Shown here: positions 7,029 to 12,678 of the stretch, in pieces
How positions within the stretch are numbered: the first letter of the stretch is position 1
How the letters are laid out: the number at the start of each line of letters is the position of its first letter
Source of the DNA: CAZYAK01 sp964645935
GTDB taxonomy: Bacteria; Patescibacteriota; Gracilibacteria; Peribacterales; Peribacteraceae
NCBI GenBank assembly: GCA_964645935.1
Contig: CAZYAK010000041.1
Location: 1-12,678, forward strand
Direction of reading: 5' to 3'
DNA: 12,678 nt
Notes under the pieces: generated by a model
Told to the model about the DNA's origin: nothing
Database searches by the model: none
What the model saw: only the letters and a program-made list of their open reading frames with translations
Made by a program: the position numbers and the translations under genes

Positions 7029-8574
7029 GTGCCCGCTTCCCCCGTTTCCTACCGGCAGGCCGTCACTCCCTTGGTGCTAGCTCTCGCGACCGCGAGCCTA
7101 CTGTGGTACGCGGCCATGCTCTTCAATCCGGCCAATGCGGGGCACCCCGTGGCGTACGGGATGCTGCTCTTTGCGGAGTTGATCGGCATGTTCCAGCTCC
7201 TGGGGATCTGGGTGAGCATTCTCATGGCTCCGCCACCCGCCGTGCCCTATCAGGTGGTGGCTGTGCAGAACGCACTGCGAAAGACCCCCGAGTTGGCTGG
7301 CAAGGTGGTGGCGTTCGTTCCTGTGGCTGGCGAGCCGCTGGAGCTCATCCGCGCGACCTGTACGGCCGCGCGCGACATCCGCTTCCCGCATGAGACGTAT
7401 GTCTTAGATGATGGCTCTTCCGACGACGTGCGCGCGATGGCTGCGGAGCTGAGGATCGGTTACCTTCGCCGCGGCGACCGCAAGGGATGGAAAGCGGGCA
7501 ATCTCAACCATGCTCTCAAGAGCGTCCCGTGCGACTTCTTCGCAGTGTTTGATTCCGACCACGTGGCCAAGTCGGAGTTCTTCATTGAGACACTCCCGTA
7601 CCTCCTGGCCGATCGCGCGGTGGCCTTCGTGCAGACGCCTCAGGGATACGGTAATACAGACGGGTTTGTAAACGGTGGTTGCGCCGAGACGCAAGAGGTG
7701 TTCTACCGCCACATTCAGACCGCCAAGAACCGGTTTAATGCCGCTTTCTGCGTGGGCACCAACGTGGTCTTTCGGGGCGAAGCGGTGCGTGAGCTCGGGG
7801 GCATGTACGCCAAGTCCAACTCCGAGGACATCTGGACTTCGCTGCTCCTGCACGAGCGCGGGTGGACCTCCGTGTATCTGCCGCAGGTGCTTGGCATTGG
7901 ACGCGCCCCGGACACCGTGGACGGCTACCTCCGCCAGCAGTTCCGTTGGGCCCGCGGGGGCTACGAAATCCTGCTCAAGCGAAACCCCCTCTTGAGCCGC
8001 ACCCTCACGCTGGACCAGAAGATCCAGTACCTCCATACCGCCACGTACTTCCTCACGGGGTTCTCCGCGGCTGCGTTCTTCGTGTTGCCGCTGCTGTATG
8101 TGTACTTCGGCTGGGCACCCTTAGAGATCCGCGACGGAGCCGGGGCGTGGGCTTCACACTTCCTGCCGTACTTCTTCATGACATACGCGTCGGCCACGCA
8201 CCTCATGGGCCGTTTCCCGCGGTGGAGGACCATGGTGATGGGCGCGGGCGCATTCCCCGCGCACATCGCTGCTGCGGTGGCTGTATTCACGGGCCTACGC
8301 ATCCGGTGGAGCGCATCGGGGGTCATCCGGCGCAACTTCGANNNNNNNNNNGTCCGTCTCATTCCAGCTGCTCACGCTGCTTCTCTCAGCTGGAGCCGTG
8401 CCGTTTGCGCTCTCCGGTCCCGCCGATCGTCGACCTGTGTCCGTACTCATCGCGTTCTGGCTGGTCATCAACTGCGCCCTACTGTTCTCCCTCGTCCGTC
8501 GCGCCATTCCGCGCCGCGACCGTCGTGAGAAGCAGCGCGCTCCCGCCCACGGCTACGCCGCCGTTCCCGCCTGA
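7029..8574 (+). CDS. Processive family-2 glycosyltransferase (cellulose/curdlan-synthase type), split by assembly gap
   Basis: This inner-membrane enzyme should polymerise a beta-linked glycan from a nucleotide sugar on the cytosolic face and push it through its own channel. Two N-terminal membrane helices lie at about residues 11-33 and 39-63. The catalytic domain shows D127-D128-G129, D175-S176-D177 (the DxD), S265-E266-D267 (the TED-like catalytic base motif) and Q303-QF-R306-W307 (QxxRW), the full set of processive GT2 synthases. More membrane helices follow. Ten Ns (8342-8351) interrupt the gene just after IRRNF. Past them the reading frame shifts by one relative to the N count and continues with two membrane helices and a basic tail to TGA 8574. 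No PilZ domain is present, so cyclic-di-GMP control like that of BcsA is not expected. GTG 7029 is favoured by codon use; TTG 6933, with GAGGA 6 bases upstream, is the alternative. The exact polymer is not readable from these motifs. Confidence 0.9.
8342..8351. other. Assembly gap (10 N) inside the glycosyltransferase gene
   Basis: Ten N of presumably arbitrary number. The open frame before the gap has codon starts in one phase and the open frame after it, starting at 8353, lies one base later. They join only if the true missing length is a multiple of three. The last codon before the gap is GAN (Asp or Glu) after IRRNF, where BcsA-type synthases carry their FxVTxK gating loop. Confidence 0.95.
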
Positions 8575-8576
8575 TC

Positions 8577-9287
8577 ATGAAGCTTTCTTCCTTCTTCTTC
8601 CTCACTCTCGTCCTGCTTGCCTTCGTCGGCATCCAGGGCTGGGTGCTCGTGCAGAAATTCGTCGCTCCTGTGGTCTTCGTCGCGCGCGAGGCCGTGATTC
8701 TTGGACGCATCGTGGAGGTGCGCACCCCCTTCGAGGGCGTGGTGTGGGGCATCGGCGTGCAGGAGGACGAGCGCGTAGAAGAGGGGCGCGAGCTCTTTCG
8801 CCTGTCGCGCACCGTCACCCACCCCGTCACGCAGGAGCAGCGTGAGGAGGAGTTCACGGTGGCGGCCCTGCGCCCAGGAGTTGTGACCAACATCCAGGCG
8901 GTGGAGGGCGGCTTTGTGCAGAGTGATCAGAAGCTGGCCGAGATCGCGGACAACTCCGCCGACGTGCTCTACGTGCGCGCCCGCCTCTCGGTGCCCCCGC
9001 GTGATGTGCCCAAGATCCAGCCCCTCTTGCGCGCCTCTGTGAGCGCCCCGTTCGTCAACGGCGGCCAGCCGCTACAGGCCGTGGTAAGCGCCATCGATCC
9101 CGTCTACGACGCCGCCACCGAGACGCTAGAGGTACGTATGCGCCTCATCACCGGCACGGAGGAGCTCCAGCGCCTATCGCTGGGTCTGCCCGTGGATGCG
9201 CGTGTCGTGCTGGAGCGCGATCCGCCCACCAACCCCGTTATCGCGTTCTTTGCCCGCCTCTTCCCGACCTCCCAGGCCCACCAATGA
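8577..9287 (+). CDS. HlyD/membrane-fusion-like periplasmic protein
   Basis: This 236-residue protein has one N-terminal membrane helix (about residues 5-27) and an outward-facing body. Residues 41-76 (ILGRIVEVRTPFEGVVWGIG then VEEGRELFRL) and 92-124 (RPGVVTNIQAVEGG then KLAEIAD) look like the two halves of a biotinyl-lipoyl-type sandwich, the hallmark of HlyD-type membrane fusion proteins. A beta-barrel-like part follows (about 130-213). The linker between the halves (77-91) is very short, so the long coiled-coil hairpin of drug-efflux adaptors is absent. It starts 2 bases after the glycosyltransferase stop and overlaps the next gene, which implies co-translation and a role with the synthase, perhaps in guiding the polymer outside the membrane as proposed for the periplasmic part of Alg44. 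Its family is fairly clear; the partnership is inferred from context. Confidence 0.8.
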   Translation: MKLSSFFFLTLVLLAFVGIQGWVLVQKFVAPVVFVAREAVILGRIVEVRTPFEGVVWGIGVQEDERVEEGRELFRLSRTVTHPVTQEQREEEFTVAALRPGVVTNIQAVEGGFVQSDQKLAEIADNSADVLYVRARLSVPPRDVPKIQPLLRASVSAPFVNGGQPLQAVVSAIDPVYDAATETLEVRMRLITGTEELQRLSLGLPVDARVVLERDPPTNPVIAFFARLFPTSQAHQ

Positions 9288-11524
9288 TGCGCAAGCTCCT
9301 GTGTGCAGGCCTGTTCCTCACCGTGATCGTGGCGGTCATGGTCGTGGCCACTCGCGCGCCGGCCCACGAGGGTCCCCGTCAAGAGGCCGCGCTGGCCACG
9401 ACCTTCGTGCCCGAGCCCCTGCCCATCCTGCCGCTGCTCACAGACCGCCTCCCCGCTGTCCCCGCGCCCGCGGGCATGACGCTCCGGCCTCTCCCGGCAG
9501 GCATCCGCCCCTGGACGGCTCCGCCCGCCGGCGCTGCGAGACCGCTGCGCACCAACAAGTGGTGGACCGGTGGAATAACCGACACGTGGCCTGCGCCCGC
9601 CTTCGCACTGCCGTTGCGTGTGGGCTTCGGCGTCGACGGGCTCAATATCTCGGTGCCCTCCCTGAAGACCCTGGAGAAGGCCGTCATCTCCGAGATCCGC
9701 GATCCTATCCGTCTGCACGTTGCCACCCCGGCCGTGGGTGCACGTGCGGTGTCGGCGGGGGATTGGGACGTGACGTTCCGCATGCTCGCTGCCGCACACA
9801 CCTTGCAGTTCGATGTCACGCTTGCGGAGGGCAGTCCCTTCGCCTTTGTCCGTTCACGCCAGGAGATCCTCGTGGAGCTCCCCGGCAGCGCCGTCACCAA
9901 GGTGCAAGACTGCACCGGTCGCTGCGGATCGGCGTTGCTGGTGACGCTCCCGGACACGCGGTACCTCCTCGCGTCCTCCGACAAGAAGGCCTTCACCGTG
10001 CAGGGCGGCACCGTGCGCGCAGCTACCGCCGAGTCCGGCTTCGTCACGGTGGCGGCCGTGGCCCCCGACAGTGACCCCGTGGCCTACCTCGCCGCAGCGA
10101 TGCGCCCATACGCCGGGACTCGCGCCACGTTCTCGGTCTCTGCCGCGCGCGTGCGTACCACGTTCCGCTTCCCGAGGGACACAGTCACTGGCCTCTTCCC
10201 GCACCAGACGGACGCCCTAGAAAAGAAGCCCGGTGCCGCCATCGGCACCTTCCCTACCATCCGCGGCCCGCTGACGCTCTACGCCCTGCGCTCGTTCAGT
10301 ACGTCGCTGGCGCGGCCCATGGTACTGCCCGCGCTCCCGCCCACCCAGGCGACGCGCGATGTGACGTGGCGCGAGGGTCTGGCCAAGGAGATCGCGGAGG
10401 ACAAGCCGCTCGTGGGTGACATCTACGGCGCCGCCAAGAATTTGTTGCGCAAGGCCATGCTCGCGGAGCTCGCCGACTCCGCCGGGGATGGGGCCCTGCG
10501 TGACCGCGCGGTGGCGCAGACCCGCACACACCTCTCGGACTGGTGCGACGGCACGGGCCAGGGATCCTTTGCCTACGACCGCGCCGCGGGTGGCATCATC
10601 GCGCTGCCGCAGGCATTCGGCAGCGAGCTCTACAACGACCACCACTTCCACTATGGCTACTTCCTGCACGCCGCGGCCATCGTGCAGCGGTTTGACCCGT
10701 CCTTCGATGCCGCTCGTGGCGACTGCATGCGCCTGCTTGCTCGCGACATCGCCTCCGCCCGCCGCGACGACCCGTCGTTCCCGCCCATGCGGTACTTCGA
10801 TCCCTACGCGGGCCACAGCTGGGCCGGCGGGGTGACGCCCTTCGGCGACGGCAATAACCAGGAGTCTGTCTCTGAGGCTGCGCATGCGTGGTACGGGATG
10901 GCGCTCTACGGCCACGCCACGGGCGACAAGGCGCTCGAGGAGCTGGGTATCTGGCTCTTCACGGAAGAGAGCCACGCCGGGCGCGTCTACTGGTTCAACA
11001 CCAAACCGGCCCTCGGCACCATCCCCTCAGATTTCACCCAGCCGATGTTCTCGCTCATTTGGGGCGGTAAGGCGGACTACGCCACGTTCTTCGACGGCTC
11101 CGACGCCGCCATCCGCGGCATCCAGGTGTTCCCCACCACGCCCTCGCTCATCCCACTCCTGGACGATGCCACGGTCAGCCGCGTCATCTCCCCCGCCCGC
11201 GCGGCGGCCGGCAATACCATCTGGACCACCACGCACCGCATGGCCGAGGCCCTGTTCCGTCCCACGGATGTCCCCGCCGACGCGCAGTTCGATCCGGGCC
11301 TGAGCGCCTCGTACGCCCGAGCGTGGGCCGGAACGTTCCGCGCTCTCGGTGCTCCCGCGGGCACCATCCAGGGCTGTCAGGGCGGCATCTTCCGTTTGGG
11401 GAACGTACTCACGGCGGCGGTGTACCGCGAAGCCAAGGACCCCGCTCAGTGCACGGGCACCGCAGATAACAGGACGTTTCGTCTGACGGGTCTGCCACTC
11501 GGTTGGACAGTCAGGAGGCTCTGA
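9284..11524 (+). CDS. Secreted GH81 endo-beta-1,3-glucanase
   Basis: Family GH81 enzymes cleave internal beta-1,3-glucosidic bonds (laminarin, curdlan, callose) by inversion. The 746-residue length fits a complete enzyme. An N-terminal signal peptide or anchor is visible (about residues 1-29, MMRK, hydrophobic core, then APA before HEGP). The beta-sandwich region contains TNKWWTGGI (N91-W94), the conserved GH81 entry. The C-terminal helical barrel has YNDHHFHYGY (450-459, with D452), DPYAGHSWAGG (H511) and NNQESVSE (Q526, E527, E531), matching the catalytic Asp and the paired Glu of the family. No carbohydrate-binding module is visible. The start ATG overlaps the stop of the upstream gene by 4 bases, indicating translational coupling with the HlyD-like gene and through it with the synthase. 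The likely job is trimming or releasing the polymer made by the same operon; degrading outside beta-glucan for food is the alternative. No clear terminator follows. Confidence 0.93.
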   Translation: MMRKLLCAGLFLTVIVAVMVVATRAPAHEGPRQEAALATTFVPEPLPILPLLTDRLPAVPAPAGMTLRPLPAGIRPWTAPPAGAARPLRTNKWWTGGITDTWPAPAFALPLRVGFGVDGLNISVPSLKTLEKAVISEIRDPIRLHVATPAVGARAVSAGDWDVTFRMLAAAHTLQFDVTLAEGSPFAFVRSRQEILVELPGSAVTKVQDCTGRCGSALLVTLPDTRYLLASSDKKAFTVQGGTVRAATAESGFVTVAAVAPDSDPVAYLAAAMRPYAGTRATFSVSAARVRTTFRFPRDTVTGLFPHQTDALEKKPGAAIGTFPTIRGPLTLYALRSFSTSLARPMVLPALPPTQATRDVTWREGLAKEIAEDKPLVGDIYGAAKNLLRKAMLAELADSAGDGALRDRAVAQTRTHLSDWCDGTGQGSFAYDRAAGGIIALPQAFGSELYNDHHFHYGYFLHAAAIVQRFDPSFDAARGDCMRLLARDIASARRDDPSFPPMRYFDPYAGHSWAGGVTPFGDGNNQESVSEAAHAWYGMALYGHATGDKALEELGIWLFTEESHAGRVYWFNTKPALGTIPSDFTQPMFSLIWGGKADYATFFDGSDAAIRGIQVFPTTPSLIPLLDDATVSRVISPARAAAGNTIWTTTHRMAEALFRPTDVPADAQFDPGLSASYARAWAGTFRALGAPAGTIQGCQGGIFRLGNVLTAAVYREAKDPAQCTGTADNRTFRLTGLPLGWTVRRL

Positions 11525-11526
11525 AC

Positions 11527-11539
11527 CCGCTCAGAGCGG
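11527..11539. other. Small hairpin between convergent reading frames
   Basis: CCGCT (11527-11531) and AGCGG (11535-11539) form a 5-bp stem with a 3-base loop, 2 bases past the GH81 stop and over the stop codon of the minus-strand ORF. There is no T-run on either strand, so terminator function is doubtful. Confidence 0.2.
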
Positions 11540-11890
11540 ACGATCTTCCGGCGCATCGACCGGATCGGCTTCCTCCTGCAAAGGCATCTGTCCCAACCGG
11601 AGCATCGCGGCGATCATCCCCTCGGGGCCTTCCGACGGAGGCGTCTGGATGGGTGCCTCGATCACAGAGGGGCCGGAGGCGTGGATGGTCATGCGGATGC
11701 AGTAGAGCATGTGAGTGCGGGAAGGGCAGCGATGTGCAAAAGGGGGTGCGTGCGTGATCGCGAGGATCACAATGGCACAAAGCACCGTCACCCGCCCGCG
11801 AGAAGTGGGGAGTGCGGATGCCGAGGAGCATACGCAGGATGGCGCCCCAATCAACGACTTGGATGGGTTTTTCGCACGTTTCTCCGCCAT
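11531..11890 (-). CDS. Possible small single-pass membrane protein
   Basis: This 119-residue minus-strand frame sits alone between GH81 and the AIM24-like gene. It has a basic N terminus (MAEKRAK), a short hydrophobic segment (about residues 33-46, RVTVLCAIVILAI), then a Pro/Glu-rich acidic tail (about 74-119) ending in EEADPVDAPEDRPL. Third positions in the tail look coding and the frame is the most protein-like of the six here, but the N-terminal half is less convincing and five Cys are unusual among its neighbours. I do not recognise a family. A TTGACA on the same strand (11909-11904) lies 14 bases before the ATG, too close for normal use with it, so a downstream start such as Met61 or Met67 is possible. 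If it is not a gene, the 441 bases between GH81 and the next gene hold nothing else recognisable. Confidence 0.45.
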   Translation of the reverse strand: MAEKRAKNPSKSLIGAPSCVCSSASALPTSRGRVTVLCAIVILAITHAPPFAHRCPSRTHMLYCIRMTIHASGPSVIEAPIQTPPSEGPEGMIAAMLRLGQMPLQEEADPVDAPEDRPL

Positions 11891-11892
11891 GT

Positions 11893-11914
11893 CCGGATCA
11901 AGCTGTCAATCCGG
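11893..11914. promoter_or_regulatory. Dyad in the divergent spacer
   Basis: Perfect 6-base arms CCGGAT (11893-11898) and ATCCGG (11909-11914) flank 10 bases, and the minus-strand TTGACA lies across the right-hand half. The site stands between the minus-strand ORF and the plus-strand AIM24-like gene, where an operator could sit. A possible plus-strand -10, TACCAT (11935-11940), lies 25 bases before that gene. All of this is weak. Confidence 0.25.
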
Positions 11915-11965
11915 GCACCGGGGCCGTCCGGGTGTACCATGCCGGCGCGTTTTCCCCTCTAGTCC

Positions 11966-12678
11966 ATGAAGCACGAGATCATCATGCGTCCCTCGTACTC
12001 GGCTCTGCGTCTCGTGATGGCCTCTGGTGAAGAGGTGCACGCGGAGTCCGGCGCCATGCTCGGCATGGACGCCACCGCCTCCATCGAAGGCACTATGCAA
12101 GGGGGTCTCCTCGGTGGCCTCAGCCGTGCGTTTCTCACACGCGAGAGTTTCTTCGTCACGACCATTCGTGCTTCTCAGGACGAGACGGAGGTGTACCTGG
12201 CGCCCCGCGCTACCGGGGATATCGAGGCCATCGCGCTCACGGACGACGAGTATGTCGTGCAGGGCGGATCCTTCCTGGCTTCGGTGGGGAAGATCACCAC
12301 CGACGCCAAGTTCACGGGTTGGAAGGGGTTCCTCAGCGGCGAAGGCATTTTCATGATCAAGGCCGCCGGCACCGGCACCATGTTCGTCTCCAGCTTTGGG
12401 GCCGTGGTGGAGAAGGTGCTCAAAGCTGGTGAGAAGTTTGTGGTCGACAACGGCCACATCGTCGCGTTCCCCTCCGCCATGGCCTACGAGATCCAGCGTG
12501 CGGGGCAGGGGATGTTCAGCATGGTCACGACGGGGGAAGGGCTCGTGTGCGTCTTTACGGGACCGGGCAAGATCTACATGCAGACCCGCAATCTCCGCAC
12601 CTTCGCGGAGACCCTCAATCCCTTCCTGCCCAAGGCGCAGGCGTCGAGGGGAGGGGGGATGCTCGGGCAGATTATGGG
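11966..12678 (+). CDS. AIM24/TIGR00266-family protein, 3' end cut by window edge
   Basis: The frame is open from ATG 11966 to the right edge (237 codons). It matches the AIM24/TIGR00266 family: a beta-rich protein with AESGAMLGMD (residues 26-35), the diagnostic GGLLGGLSRAF then ESFFVTTI (47-67), VVQGGSFLAS (97-106), and a late FTGPGKIYMQTRN stretch followed by the Gly-rich end GGGMLGQIMG. Bacterial members have no settled function; yeast Aim24 is a mitochondrial inner-membrane protein affecting MICOS. There is no signal peptide or membrane helix, so it is probably cytosolic or peripheral. Given the family length, few residues should be missing. No Shine-Dalgarno sequence precedes the ATG. 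No functional link to the glucan operon can be read from the sequence. Confidence 0.9.
   Translation, partial: MKHEIIMRPSYSALRLVMASGEEVHAESGAMLGMDATASIEGTMQGGLLGGLSRAFLTRESFFVTTIRASQDETEVYLAPRATGDIEAIALTDDEYVVQGGSFLASVGKITTDAKFTGWKGFLSGEGIFMIKAAGTGTMFVSSFGAVVEKVLKAGEKFVVDNGHIVAFPSAMAYEIQRAGQGMFSMVTTGEGLVCVFTGPGKIYMQTRNLRTFAETLNPFLPKAQASRGGGMLGQIM

Noticed and set aside
8352..8528. Apparent synthase C terminus in the frame that reads straight through 10 Ns
   Set aside because: The sequence is Arg/Ser-rich without membrane segments. The frame starting at 8353 gives two membrane helices and ends 2 bases before the next gene.
7862..8845. Plus-strand frame of 327 codons spanning the N gap
   Set aside because: It overlaps the synthase and the HlyD-like gene in the wrong frame, is Pro/Arg/His-rich, and is kept open only by the Ns.
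10217..10975. Long minus-strand frame inside the GH81 gene
   Set aside because: It is antisense to conserved GH81 motifs and has the Arg/Gly/Val-rich shadow composition.
11715..11969. Plus-strand frame just before the AIM24-like gene
   Set aside because: It lacks recognisable structure, overlaps the start of the AIM24-like gene by a few bases, and is less protein-like than the opposite-strand frame.
1..12678. CRISPR arrays, tRNA or rRNA genes, insertion sequences, phage or defence genes
   Set aside because: I saw no regularly spaced repeats, no tRNA-like or rRNA sequence, and no transposase, integrase or defence-type motifs.

Overview
The window is GC-rich throughout, with strong G/C third-position bias, gene-dense and clearly bacterial. 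It carries a run of 10 Ns, so it is a scaffold with one assembly gap, probably from a metagenome. The lineage cannot be fixed from sequence alone. Most starts lack a Shine-Dalgarno sequence, which together with the unusual UvrC would be compatible with a candidate-phylum lineage such as Patescibacteria, but that is weak inference.

Minus-strand block (1-4457): an unrecognised, cysteine-free protein of more than 501 residues runs off the left edge (1-1505). Next comes a small lysine-rich YtxH-like membrane-anchored protein (1674-2027) with a clear intrinsic terminator behind it, then uvrC (2091-4457). This UvrC has 788 residues against roughly 600 for the family. The extra length is a GNAT-acetyltransferase-like domain set inside the RNase H-like endonuclease domain, between its first two catalytic aspartates. 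This is one of the two most interesting items in the window.

Divergent from uvrC is hppA (4605-6704), a proton-pumping membrane pyrophosphatase with the residues of the K+-independent class. It is closed by two hairpins, the second followed by a T-run (6720-6781). An A/T-rich island follows (about 6851-6893), with a consensus -35 box and a dyad, and probably holds the promoter and operator of the next operon.

Plus-strand operon (about 7029-11524): a processive family-2 glycosyltransferase of the cellulose/curdlan-synthase type (broken by the N gap, reading frame recoverable on both sides), a single-pass HlyD/membrane-fusion-like periplasmic protein starting 2 bases after it, and a secreted GH81 endo-beta-1,3-glucanase whose start overlaps the previous stop codon. 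A synthase, a periplasmic adaptor and a glycan hydrolase in one tightly coupled unit resemble the cellulose (BcsA/BcsB/BcsZ) and alginate (Alg8/Alg44/AlgL) systems. The GH81 points to a beta-1,3-glucan-like polymer. This is the best candidate for an undescribed system here.

Right end: a doubtful small membrane ORF on the minus strand (11531-11890) and an AIM24/TIGR00266-family protein (11966 to the right edge).
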